A DNA stretch of 34,350 bases from Oscillospiraceae bacterium (GTDB lineage: Bacteria > Bacillota > Clostridia > Oscillospirales > Ruminococcaceae), in the NCBI GenBank assembly GCA_022770625.1, contig JALEHK010000012.1, forward strand, positions 1-34,350, in the 5' to 3' direction. Of the stretch, positions 24,766-32,393 are shown piece by piece. The notes under the pieces were generated by a model, which saw only the letters and a list, made by a program, of their open reading frames with translations, was not told the origin of the DNA and did no database searches. Made by a program: the position numbers and the translations under genes. How positions within the stretch are numbered: position 1 is the first letter of the stretch; each line of letters starts with the position of its first letter.

Positions 24766-26103
24766 ATGGCGTTAACTTTCAACACTTCGTATCTCAAAGG
24801 CTTCATGGCCGATCACGAGATCGATGCACTCGCACCTTTTATCAAGACCTCTCATGATATGCTGCACGCCGGCACCGGTATGGGCAGCGATTTTCTCGGC
24901 TGGGTCACCCTTCCGACCGATTATGACAAGGAAGAGTTTGCCCGCATCAAGGCGGCTGCCAAAAAGATTCAGAAGCAGGCAGACGTTCTGGTTGTCCTCG
25001 GTATCGGCGGCTCCTACCTCGGCGCCCGCGCGGTTATCGAAGTCCTCAAATCCCAGCTTTACAACAACCTCGCAAAAGACACCCCCGAAATCTATTTCGC
25101 GGGCAACAGCGTAAGCCCCTCCTACCTCAACGAGATCATCTCGCTGTGCGAAGGAAAAGACATCGCCGTCAACGTCATCTCCAAATCCGGCACCACCACC
25201 GAGACTTCTCTTGCCTTCCGCGTCTTCAAGAAGCTCCTTGAAGAGAAATACGGCGAAGGCGCAAAGGACCGCATCTACGCGACGACCGACCGCTCCAAGG
25301 GCAAGCTCAAAGAGCTTTCCGACCAGATGGGCTACGAGACTTTCGTTGTTCCGGATGACGTCGGCGGACGCTATTCTGTTCTGACCGCAGTCGGCCTTCT
25401 CCCGATCGCCGCTGCCGGTATCGACATCGACGCTCTGATGGAAGGCGCAAGAGCCGCTCAGAACGCGCTGATGGATCCTTCTATTAAAAACAACGACGCA
25501 TACCGCTATGCCGCGACCCGTTTCGCTATGAAACAGAAGGGCAAAGCGATGGAACTGCTCGTTTCCTTTGATCCCTGCTTCGCTACGATGGCAGAGTGGT
25601 ACAAACAGCTTTACGGCGAGAGCCAGGGCAAAGACGGCAAGGGTCTCTTCCCCTCTTCTGTCACCTTCTCGACCGACCTGCACTCTTTGGGTCAGATCAT
25701 CCAGGACGGCTCCAAGATGCTGTTTGAAACCTTTGTTGACATCAAGAAGCCCAAGAAAGACTTCTTTATCGAAAATGACCCCGAGAACATGGACGGCCTC
25801 AACTTCCTCTCCAATCAGGAGATGAGCGTTGTCAACGCGACCGTTATGCAGGCGACCCTTCTCGCACATTCCGAAGGCGGCGTTCCCTGTGCAGTTCTTG
25901 AGATGCCGGAAATCAACGAGTTTGAGATCGGCTATATGATCTACTTCTTCGAGAAAGCCTGCGCTGTTGAAGGCTATATGATGGGCATCAACCCCTTCGA
26001 TCAGCCCGGTGTTGAAAGCTACAAGAAGAATATGTTCGCTCTTCTGGGCAAACCCGGTTACGAAGAAGCCGGTGCTGCGCTCAAAGCAAGAATGGGCAAA
26101 TAA
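24766..26103 (+). CDS. pgi: Glucose-6-phosphate isomerase
   Basis: Interconverts glucose 6-phosphate and fructose 6-phosphate in glycolysis. The 445-residue protein belongs to the shorter Firmicute/Thermotoga-like form. It has the SIS sugar-phosphate-binding segments IGGSYLGARA and SKSGTTTETS, the family signature GGRYSVLTAVGLLPIAAAG, and YGESQGKDGKGLFPSS with the catalytic Glu. The ATG at 24766 follows AGGGGG by about 9 bases; the reading frame is open further upstream but without a usable start. It is transcribed from its own promoter behind a structured leader. Confidence 0.96.
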   Translation: MALTFNTSYLKGFMADHEIDALAPFIKTSHDMLHAGTGMGSDFLGWVTLPTDYDKEEFARIKAAAKKIQKQADVLVVLGIGGSYLGARAVIEVLKSQLYNNLAKDTPEIYFAGNSVSPSYLNEIISLCEGKDIAVNVISKSGTTTETSLAFRVFKKLLEEKYGEGAKDRIYATTDRSKGKLKELSDQMGYETFVVPDDVGGRYSVLTAVGLLPIAAAGIDIDALMEGARAAQNALMDPSIKNNDAYRYAATRFAMKQKGKAMELLVSFDPCFATMAEWYKQLYGESQGKDGKGLFPSSVTFSTDLHSLGQIIQDGSKMLFETFVDIKKPKKDFFIENDPENMDGLNFLSNQEMSVVNATVMQATLLAHSEGGVPCAVLEMPEINEFEIGYMIYFFEKACAVEGYMMGINPFDQPGVESYKKNMFALLGKPGYEEAGAALKARMGK

Positions 26104-26195
26104 TTACGGCGTTATTACAAGCGTCAATAACAAAAACGTCTGCGGCAGGACGGAAACGCCGCTGCTGCGGGCGGATTTTGAATTTGTATACCTAA

Positions 26196-26250
26196 CGCTG
26201 CGAAACAAGTTTCGCGGACGCTACCGAGTTTTGCTTCACAAAACTCAAAA
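26196..26250. repeat. Dispersed double-hairpin repeat, related to positions 1-158
   Basis: GCGAAAC (26200-26206) pairs with GTTTCGC (26209-26215), and GAGTTTTG (26226-26233) with CAAAACTC (26239-26246). Between them lies GGACGCTACC. The order, spacing and central bases match the array at the left edge, including GCGGACG and GAGTTTTGCTT. Further inverted repeats fill the 228-base gap between pgi and the P-loop gene. Confidence 0.75.
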
Positions 26251-26331
26251 ATGTATATTTAAGCGGCCGCTCCGGCGCCGCCTGAATAAATGAAACAGGC
26301 CTTCTGTTTCGGAAAAATGGAGGTACCTATT

Positions 26332-26742
26332 ATGATTAAACTCATCGTCGGGAACAAAGGATCCGGTAAAACCAAACTCTTAGTTGAGATGGTCACCAAG
26401 GCTGCAAATTCTTCCAGCGGCAATGTCGTCTGCATCGAAAAAGAGCCTAAGCTCACCTTTGATATTCCTTCTTCCGTCAGACTGATGGAGACCTGCAAGG
26501 ACAGCATCGAAGGCTATGACGAATTCTATGGCTATGTTGCCGGCGTTCTTTCCGGGAACTTTGATATCACCGATCTGTTTATTGACTCCACTTTGAAGAT
26601 CGGCGGCCGCGACCTGAACAAGTTCGCCTGCTTCCTCGAAAAGCTCTCCGCTTCCATCGGCAGCAGAGAAGTCAACGTTGTTATGACTGTTTCCGCTGAT
26701 AAGGACGAGCTTCCCGCTTCTGTCCGCTCTTACATTCTGTAA
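26332..26742 (+). CDS. Small P-loop NTPase-like protein, unknown function
   Basis: A 136-residue protein that begins with a Walker A motif, IVGNKGSGKTKLLVEM (residues 5-12 core). A hydrophobic strand ending in Asp, ITDLFIDST, is a plausible Walker B, and VNVVMTVSADKDELP resembles a later nucleotide-binding strand. It is much shorter than typical AAA+ or PilT proteins and lacks their other domains. Similar short clostridial proteins are often loosely labelled 'PilT'; I do not adopt that name. GGAGG lies 9 bases before the ATG, just after a GAAACAG / CTGTTTC hairpin (26292-26310). It ends at a terminator shared with spoVG. Confidence 0.8.
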   Translation: MIKLIVGNKGSGKTKLLVEMVTKAANSSSGNVVCIEKEPKLTFDIPSSVRLMETCKDSIEGYDEFYGYVAGVLSGNFDITDLFIDSTLKIGGRDLNKFACFLEKLSASIGSREVNVVMTVSADKDELPASVRSYIL

Positions 26743-26811
26743 GAGTACATCCTGTAAGGAAAAACGCGCAAAGCGTGCTTAGAGCGTTTGAACCGAATCA
26801 TATTTTCTGAA

Positions 26812-26847
26812 AAAAACGCCGTCTGTCCGGAAAATATTCTGGGCAGA
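26812..26847. terminator. Bidirectional terminator between P-loop gene and spoVG
   Basis: A stem of about 16 pairs with one G-T wobble (left arm from 26812, right arm to about 26847) around a 12-base loop has A and T runs at its two ends. Confidence 0.92.
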
Positions 26848-26880
26848 CGGCGTTTTTATTTTTATATGGGAAAACCGCGG

Positions 26881-27249
26881 TCACTGCGCGGCGGGTCTCG
26901 GCGGAAGCACCGCCGCAGCGGGAGCTGCCGGAGTCCCTGTAAAATGGCTGTCGTAATAGTCTCCGTAAGGGATTCCGGAAAGTGCCTTTGCGCGCGCTTT
27001 TTCCCTTGTGTACGCCGCAAGCACCGCTTCCTCAAGCTGTCTGCGGGCAGCAGGCGTGATCGGATGAACGATATCCCTGAAAATTCCGCCCGGCTCTCGT
27101 CTAGACGGCATCGCGACAAAAAGCCGCTGAGGGCCTTCGATGACCTTGAGGTCGTGAATGGCGATCTCGTCTCCAAGCGTGACCGAAACGACCGCCCGAA
27201 GTCTCCCGTCCTCCATCAGTCTGCGTACCTTAACATCTGTGATCTGCAT
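26881..27249 (-). CDS. spoVG: SpoVG-family regulator
   Basis: RNA/DNA-binding regulator of 122 residues. The N-terminal 85 residues are typical SpoVG (MQITDVKVRRL, IHDLKVIEG, LFVAMPSRR, FRDIVHPI). The C-terminus is a Pro/Ala-rich tail (TPAAPAAAVLPPRPAAQ), common but variable in clostridial members. SpoVG affects sporulation and cell division in Bacillus and is a global regulator in other Firmicutes. AAAGGA precedes the ATG at 27249; an upstream in-frame start at 27321 would run through the leader palindromes. It is monocistronic. Confidence 0.94.
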   Translation of the reverse strand: MQITDVKVRRLMEDGRLRAVVSVTLGDEIAIHDLKVIEGPQRLFVAMPSRREPGGIFRDIVHPITPAARRQLEEAVLAAYTREKARAKALSGIPYGDYYDSHFTGTPAAPAAAVLPPRPAAQ

Positions 27250-27270
27250 AAAAATCCGTCCTTTCTGTGT

Positions 27271-27301
27271 GTCGATAATTATCGACGGTCGGCAATGACC
27301 G
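27271..27301. promoter_or_regulatory. Palindromes in the spoVG leader
   Basis: GTCGATAATTATCGAC (27271-27286) is a perfect 16-base palindrome. It is followed at once by CGGTC / GACCG (27286-27290 with 27297-27301). Both lie between the spoVG -10 box and its ribosome binding site, so they may be an operator or leader hairpins. Confidence 0.55.
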
Positions 27302-27331
27302 ATGCCTTTATTCTGAGCCAAAAACCGGCAG

Positions 27332-27361
27332 ATTATACAAACCCTTCCTTCCGTATGTAAA
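27332..27361 (-). promoter_or_regulatory. SigA-type promoter of spoVG
   Basis: On the minus strand TTTACA (27361-27356), 18 bases, TATAAT (27337-27332). Confidence 0.8.
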
Positions 27362-27388
27362 GATATCGTGAAAAACTCACCCGCACGC

Positions 27389-27417
27389 TTGCACTTTCTC
27401 GCCGGATATAGTACAAT
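27389..27417 (+). promoter_or_regulatory. Promoter of the DUF6106-acpS-coaBC block
   Basis: TTGCAC (27389-27394), a 17-base spacer and TACAAT (27412-27417), divergent from the spoVG promoter. Confidence 0.82.
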
Positions 27418-27471
27418 GATAACAGTATTTTCGGGGCTGTGTCCCCTAAGGAAAAGGAAGGTATGACGAAA

Positions 27472-28017
27472 ATGGATTCTTATTGCGAATATATCGTCAA
27501 AAAGAAAAACGGCGGAAAGGAACTTGCGATTCAGGCTCTGATCGTGGTCGCGGCACTGGCGGTTTTTGCGCTGTTCATGGTTTTAGGCGCGGTGATCCCG
27601 AACTTCTCGATGATCACGACGCTCTTGGCCTTCGGCGCGCTTTACGGCGGCTACCGGCTGATCACCAACATGAACGTTGAGTACGAATATATCGTCACCA
27701 ACGGCGAGATGGACATCGACAAGATCATCGCCAAACGCAGCCGCAAGCGTCTTTTGACCGTCAACGCACGAACCTTTGAGCGGTTCGGCCCATTCAAGGA
27801 AGCGGATCACGCCTCCGAAAACTATGCAAACCGGGTATACGCCTGCTCAACGCCGAACGACCCCGGATGCTATTACGCGGTGCTGAACCATCAGACGATG
27901 GGACACATCCTTCTGGTATTCACCCCCAACGACAACGTTTTAAACAACCTCAAAACCTATATTCCGAAACAGGCGGGCGGCAATGCTTTATACGGGAATC
28001 GACCTGACGCCCATTGA
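27472..28017 (+). CDS. DUF6106-like two-pass membrane protein
   Basis: A 181-residue protein with a short N-terminus (SYCEYIVKKKNGGKEL), two adjacent hydrophobic helices (about 20-65) and a soluble C-terminal domain with YEYIVTNGEMDIDKIIAKRS. It resembles the DUF6106 family of Clostridia, of unknown function. AAGGAAGG lies 10 bases before the ATG at 27472; a nearer ATG at 27463 sits too close to it. Its 3' end overlaps acpS by 35 bases, so the two are probably translationally coupled. Confidence 0.75.
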   Translation: MDSYCEYIVKKKNGGKELAIQALIVVAALAVFALFMVLGAVIPNFSMITTLLAFGALYGGYRLITNMNVEYEYIVTNGEMDIDKIIAKRSRKRLLTVNARTFERFGPFKEADHASENYANRVYACSTPNDPGCYYAVLNHQTMGHILLVFTPNDNVLNNLKTYIPKQAGGNALYGNRPDAH

Positions 28018-28468
28018 TCGGATCCGGAAAAGTGCGGAAAACCCTCGTTTTACAGCGAGGGTTTTTTCAGCAGAGGAACGGGCGTATTTTTCTTCTCTAA
28101 GCGATCCGTTTCCTTCGATGGCGGCCGCGTTCGCCGCTAAGGAAGCCTTTTCAAAGGCGCTCGGCACCGGCGTGCGCGGATTTAAGCTGTGTGAGGTAAG
28201 CGTTTTCCATACCCCTCTCGGCGCGCCTTTTTACGCCTTTTCCGGAAATGCCGCCCGGATCGTTAAAGAACGGCGGCTTCGTTTTTCCCTCTCCCTCACC
28301 CATACCGATTTAGTCGCCGCCGCTTTCGCCGCCGCGGAACAGCTTCCGGTTCCCGCAAAAGCGACAGTCGGAAAAGCGGCTTCTATTGAAAGGACGTGTT
28401 CTCTCCATGGCAGAACTTTCAGGAAAAACCATTCTCGTCGGCGTAACCGGCGGAATCGCGGCCTATAA
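27983..28468 (+). CDS. acpS: Holo-[acyl-carrier-protein] synthase
   Basis: Transfers 4'-phosphopantetheine from CoA to acyl carrier protein. The core is recognisable: GIDLTPIDRIRK (metal Asp), the RVFSAEERAYF stretch, AAFAAKEAFSKALGTG with the catalytic Glu-Lys region, and SLSHTDLVAAAFA read here as SLTHTDLVAAAFA. The core ends near residue 120, but the frame runs on to 161 with a very basic tail (GRTFRKNHSRRRNRRNRG), the last 20 residues of which overlap coaBC in another frame. The tail may be incidental or indicate a lost stop. The start overlaps the upstream gene by 35 bases. Its position next to coaBC, which makes the CoA precursor, fits the role. Confidence 0.88.
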   Translation: MLYTGIDLTPIDRIRKSAENPRFTARVFSAEERAYFSSLSDPFPSMAAAFAAKEAFSKALGTGVRGFKLCEVSVFHTPLGAPFYAFSGNAARIVKERRLRFSLSLTHTDLVAAAFAAAEQLPVPAKATVGKAASIERTCSLHGRTFRKNHSRRRNRRNRGL

Positions 28469-29621
28469 AATTCCGAACCTCGTCAGCATCCTCGTCCAGA
28501 AGGGCGCGGACGTTCATGTTCTCCTGACCGAAAACGCGAAAAATATCATTCCGCCCGTTCCGTTTGAAGCGCTGACCGGCAACCGCTGCCTGACCAGCCC
28601 CTTTGAGCGGAGCGACCCGCCGGTGATCCATCATATCGCCCTCGCAAAAAAAGCCGACCTGATGTTCATCGCGCCCGCTTCCGCCGACGTGATCGGAAAG
28701 TGCGCCAACGGGATCGCCGATGATATGCTGACCTCGACCATCCTCGCCTGCAAGTGCCCGATTTATTTTGCCCCGGCAATGAACGATCGGATGTACACCA
28801 ACTCGATCGTTCAGGAAAATATGGCCAAGCTCGTCCGCCACGGCTGGCACCAGATCAATCCGGCGACCGGACACTTAGCCTGCGGCGGCGAAGGGCTTGG
28901 AAAGATGCCGAACCCGGATCAGCTGTATCTGTATATCGAACGGGAACTCGCCCGCGAAAAGGATATGGCCGGGGTAAAGCTCCTCGTGACCGCCGGCGCG
29001 ACTCAGGAAGCGATTGATCCGGTTCGCTATATCACCAACCATTCCTCCGGAAAAATGGGGTACGCGATCGCTAAGGAAGCGATGCTCCGCGGCGCGGAGG
29101 TCACCCTTGTCAGCGGCGTTTCGGCACTGACACCCCCGGTGTTTGTCGAAACGGTAACGGCCGTTTCCGCTGAAGATATGTACCGGGAAGTCACTTCCCG
29201 CGCCCCCGCCCAGGACATCATCATCAAAGCCGCCGCGGTCGCCGATTATACCCCGATCTGTACAGCGGACGAAAAGATCAAGAAATCGGACGGCGACCTT
29301 TCGATCCCGCTCAAACGAACGAAAGACATCCTCGGCTTTCTCGGTGAGCACAAAGCGCCCGAACAGGTGCTCTGCGGCTTCTCGATGGAGACAGAGCATA
29401 TGCTGGAAAACTCCCGAAAGAAGCTGACCAAGAAAAACGCCGACCTGATCGCCGCCAACAACGTCAAAGTCCAAGGCGCCGGTTTTCAGGGCGATACCAA
29501 TGTCCTGACCCTCATTACGGCTGAGGACGAGACCGAGCTTCCGCTGATGAGCAAGCAGGAGGCGGCCGGAAAGCTGCTCGACCGGCTGATGGAGATCCGC
29601 CGGAAAAAGAAAAACGGATAA
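28407..29621 (+). CDS. coaBC: Bifunctional phosphopantothenoylcysteine decarboxylase/phosphopantothenate-cysteine ligase
   Basis: Two consecutive CoA-synthesis steps in one 404-residue protein. The N-terminal CoaC flavoprotein domain (about 1-180) has GVTGGIAAYK, the catalytic His in HHIALAKKADL, the substrate clamp PAMNDRMY and the Cys loop LACGGEGLGKM. The C-terminal CoaB domain (about 190-400) has TAGATQEAIDPVRYITNHSS, AAAVADYTP and the late KIKK. I chose ATG 28407, whose product begins at the normal place, behind GAAAGGA 14 bases away; an in-frame TTG at 28386 has no ribosome binding site. It overlaps the 3' end of acpS by 62 bases. Confidence 0.94.
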   Translation: MAELSGKTILVGVTGGIAAYKIPNLVSILVQKGADVHVLLTENAKNIIPPVPFEALTGNRCLTSPFERSDPPVIHHIALAKKADLMFIAPASADVIGKCANGIADDMLTSTILACKCPIYFAPAMNDRMYTNSIVQENMAKLVRHGWHQINPATGHLACGGEGLGKMPNPDQLYLYIERELAREKDMAGVKLLVTAGATQEAIDPVRYITNHSSGKMGYAIAKEAMLRGAEVTLVSGVSALTPPVFVETVTAVSAEDMYREVTSRAPAQDIIIKAAAVADYTPICTADEKIKKSDGDLSIPLKRTKDILGFLGEHKAPEQVLCGFSMETEHMLENSRKKLTKKNADLIAANNVKVQGAGFQGDTNVLTLITAEDETELPLMSKQEAAGKLLDRLMEIRRKKKNG

Positions 29622-29635
29622 AAAGGAGCATTTTT

Positions 29636-30013
29636 ATGGAGATCATGCAGAATATCGGAAACGAAGCCGTTCTCTCTGCGATTCTGGACGCCTATCCCTA
29701 CCAGATCGTTCTCTGCGACCGGAACCATATAATCCGCTATATGAACAAAAACGCCGCTGAACGTTATAACGGCCGGATCGCGGTCGGAGACAGCATCTTC
29801 GGCTGCCACCGGGAGGATACCTGCCGCAAGATCGAAGCCTTTCTCGCCCGCGCCGACGCCGGAGAGGACGAGATGTTTGAAGCGAATAATCCCGCCAAGC
29901 AGGAGCGCGAATTTTTCACGCCCGTCCGGGACAAATCCGGTACGGTCATCGGATATTTTGAGCGGCACGAATACTACGGAAAACTCGAAGGACACCCCGG
30001 AGGGCAGGATTGA
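29636..30013 (+). CDS. Stand-alone PAS-domain protein
   Basis: A 125-residue protein that is essentially one PAS domain (about 12-110): ILDAYPYQIVLCDRNHIIRY at the start, then MNKNAAERYNGR, SIFGCHRE and a final strand pair VRDKSGTVIGYFERHEY. The Cys-His in FGCHRE recalls PAS domains of DUF438-type proteins and could bind a cofactor. There is no output domain, so it would sense and signal through a partner. AAAAGGAG precedes the ATG, 14 bases after coaBC. Its stop overlaps the TTG start of the TraX-family gene (TTGA), indicating tight coupling. Confidence 0.8.
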   Translation: MEIMQNIGNEAVLSAILDAYPYQIVLCDRNHIIRYMNKNAAERYNGRIAVGDSIFGCHREDTCRKIEAFLARADAGEDEMFEANNPAKQEREFFTPVRDKSGTVIGYFERHEYYGKLEGHPGGQD

Positions 30014-30759
30014 CCGAAAATAAGCGTTTTTTCCCGGCGGCGCTTTCCGACGGAACGCTTCGGCAGGTCGCGATGGTCTGTATGCTGATCGATCATTTTG
30101 CCTGGGCGTTTCTCCCGTCCGGTTCCGTCCCCGCCGGAATCCTGCACGCCTTCGGGCGGATCACCGCACCGGTCATCTGCTTTCTGCTGACCGAAGGGTA
30201 CCGCCATACCCACAGCTTTCGGAAATACCTGACCCGAATGATGATTTTTGCGGCGGTGTCCTATTTTCCCTATCTCTTTTTCCTTTGGACAATTGCGCCG
30301 GGAAGCGTCTCCCCGCTTTCCTTCAATATGCTCTATACGCTGAGCCTTTCTCTGGCCGCGCTCTGGACGGAGGAGCATATCCGTGAGCGTGACGAACGGG
30401 CGCTGATCCTTGCATTGCTTCTTTTTCTCTCCCTTTTCGGAGACTGGCCGATCGCAGCTATCCTCTTTACCCTGAATTTTTCCAAAAACCGCTCCCGCCG
30501 GGAAAAACTCATCCGCGGTCATCTTCTGATCGCGGCCGGTTTTTATCTTTTCTCGGTCTGGAGCAGTTTTTCGGGCGGAGATGGGCTCGTGCACGCTCTT
30601 TTGGCGAACAGCTTCCAGCTGGGAACGGTTCTCGCGCTCCCTCTTGTCCTTAGCGGCAACGGAAAAAAGGGGCGTGTTTGTAAACCCCGGTATTTTTTCT
30701 ACTGGTTTTATCCGATTCATCTTCTTGTTCTCGGCGCTCTCCGCCTGATGATTTCTTGA
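30010..30759 (+). CDS. TraX-family membrane protein
   Basis: A 249-residue polytopic membrane protein with about seven or eight hydrophobic helices. The opening LRQVAMVCMLIDHFAWAFLP, with IDH, the RITAPVICFLLTEGYRHT motif and the closing YFFYWFYPIHLLVLGALR fit the TraX family. Named after the F-plasmid pilin acetylase, chromosomal copies in Firmicutes are presumed acyltransferases acting on unknown surface substrates. It starts with TTG at 30010 behind GGAGGG and overlaps the PAS gene by four bases. There is no conjugation gene nearby, so a role in plasmid transfer is unlikely. Confidence 0.85.
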   Translation: MTENKRFFPAALSDGTLRQVAMVCMLIDHFAWAFLPSGSVPAGILHAFGRITAPVICFLLTEGYRHTHSFRKYLTRMMIFAAVSYFPYLFFLWTIAPGSVSPLSFNMLYTLSLSLAALWTEEHIRERDERALILALLLFLSLFGDWPIAAILFTLNFSKNRSRREKLIRGHLLIAAGFYLFSVWSSFSGGDGLVHALLANSFQLGTVLALPLVLSGNGKKGRVCKPRYFFYWFYPIHLLVLGALRLMIS

Positions 30760-30779
30760 CCTGAAAGGAGATCCTTTTC

Positions 30780-32369
30780 ATGCTCCATCCCCCGATCCAA
30801 AAGCTCCTGACCTCTTCCCAGATGCGCACCGCTGAAAAACTGGCTGCGCCCCTTGCTCCCATTCCGGACGGATTTGAATGGCTGATGGAAAACGCCGGGC
30901 GGACCGCCGCAGAAGCGATTGAGCGACGGTATTCTGACCGGTTTCAAAACGAGCGAACCTGCCGGATGGTGATCCTTCTCGGAAAAGGGAATAACGGCGG
31001 AGACGGGCTTGTAATCGCGCGGGTTCTTCTGGAAAAATACCCCGGCCTTTCCGTCACCCTCCTTTTCTGCATGGGACACACCCTCTCTCCTCTCGCTCAG
31101 CTAAACCTTGACCGTCTGGAAAAAATCAGCGGTTGGAAATCAGCAGGCGCCACAGAAACTGACCTTCCGGCTCTTTTCGGCGACAGCGTCTTTATCTTAG
31201 ACGGTATTTTCGGCACCGGTTTTCATGGACAGCTCCCCGAACCGCTCGTTCCGATTCTCCGCGCCGCGAACGCTTCTCCCGCTGTCCGAATCGCTCTGGA
31301 CATTCCGACCGGCGTAAACGGCGACAACGGCCTTTCCGACCCGGACGCTTTCCACGCAGAATATACCTGTGCTTTTGCCGCCTATAAGCCGGCGCATTTT
31401 CTGAAATCTTCCCGGTATCTCTGCGGAGAAACCGAGCGGCTTTCGATCGGTATTCCCGACGACATTCTAAACGCTGTCCCGGATACCGTTTCCCTTCTGA
31501 CGGAAAAAGACGCGGCTTCCCTTCTTCCGCCCCGACGCCCCGATTCCAATAAAGGAAGCTACGGACGTCTCCTTTTGATCGGAGGATGCCGGACAATGAC
31601 CGGTGCGGTGCTTCTTTCGGCTTCCGCGGCGGCACGAAGCGGTGTTGGACTGGTCATGACGGCCGCTCCCGAAAACGCGCTCGTCCCAATCCGTTCCTCG
31701 CTCCCGGAAGCGCTTCAGCTTCCTCTCCCGCTTCATTCCTCCGGCGCGATTGATCCGGCGGCTGCCGAAACGCTTCTTGAAAAGGAAAACGGATGGGCGT
31801 CTGCGGTCCTGTGCGGATGCGGGATGAGCCTGACCGAGGAGACAAAAGAAATCGTTTCCGCTCTCCTTCAAAAGTGCGAAAAGCCGCTTGTTCTCGACGC
31901 CGACGGACTGAACGCACTCTCCGCTCTCGGAACGGACGCTCTCCTTTCGGCAAAAGCCCCGGTTATTCTGACCCCGCATATGATGGAGTTCTCAAGGCTG
32001 ACCGGAAAAACGATTGCCGAGATTCAGGAAAAGCGTTTTCCCATCGCCCGCGCCTTTGCGCAAAAATACCGCGTCACCCTCGCACTTAAAGACGCTTCGA
32101 CCCTGATCGTCTCGCCGGACGGAGAGATGGTCATGAACCAAAACGGAAACCCCGGTCTTTCCAAGGGCGGGAGCGGCGATACCCTCGCCGGGATCATCGC
32201 TTCTCTTCTGGCGCAGGGCTCTTCTCCCTTTGACGCCGCCGCGCTCGGCGTCTGGCTGCACGCCGAAGCGGGAGATTTTGCCGAAAAAGAAAAGACCGCC
32301 TACGCCATGCTCCCTCAGGATGTGATCCGCAGCCTTCCCGCTGCGTTTTCAAAGCTTTTATCCCTATAA
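30780..32369 (+). CDS. nnr: Bifunctional NAD(P)H-hydrate epimerase / ADP-dependent dehydratase
   Basis: Repairs hydrated, inactive NADHX and NADPHX. The 529 residues comprise an N-terminal YjeF_N epimerase domain (about 1-225: MENAGRTAAEAI, LGKGNNGGDGLVIAR, LDGIFGTGF, DIPTGVNGD) and a C-terminal carbohydrate-kinase-like dehydratase domain (about 235-525: NKGSYGRLLLIGG, LDADGLNAL, LTPHMMEFSRL, GNPGLSKGGSGDTLAGI). Both halves look complete. AAAGGAG lies 9 bases before the ATG and 20 bases after the TraX gene. The nearest neighbours acpS and coaBC are also cofactor-maintenance genes, a common arrangement for this enzyme. Confidence 0.95.
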   Translation: MLHPPIQKLLTSSQMRTAEKLAAPLAPIPDGFEWLMENAGRTAAEAIERRYSDRFQNERTCRMVILLGKGNNGGDGLVIARVLLEKYPGLSVTLLFCMGHTLSPLAQLNLDRLEKISGWKSAGATETDLPALFGDSVFILDGIFGTGFHGQLPEPLVPILRAANASPAVRIALDIPTGVNGDNGLSDPDAFHAEYTCAFAAYKPAHFLKSSRYLCGETERLSIGIPDDILNAVPDTVSLLTEKDAASLLPPRRPDSNKGSYGRLLLIGGCRTMTGAVLLSASAAARSGVGLVMTAAPENALVPIRSSLPEALQLPLPLHSSGAIDPAAAETLLEKENGWASAVLCGCGMSLTEETKEIVSALLQKCEKPLVLDADGLNALSALGTDALLSAKAPVILTPHMMEFSRLTGKTIAEIQEKRFPIARAFAQKYRVTLALKDASTLIVSPDGEMVMNQNGNPGLSKGGSGDTLAGIIASLLAQGSSPFDAAALGVWLHAEAGDFAEKEKTAYAMLPQDVIRSLPAAFSKLLSL

Positions 32370-32393
32370 TTTTTTTCAGAAAGGAAGATCCTC

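Noticed and set aside
30010-30759. Evidence for a conjugative element from the TraX-family gene
   Set aside because: No relaxase, type IV secretion or pilin gene is nearby, and chromosomal TraX-family genes are common in Firmicutes.
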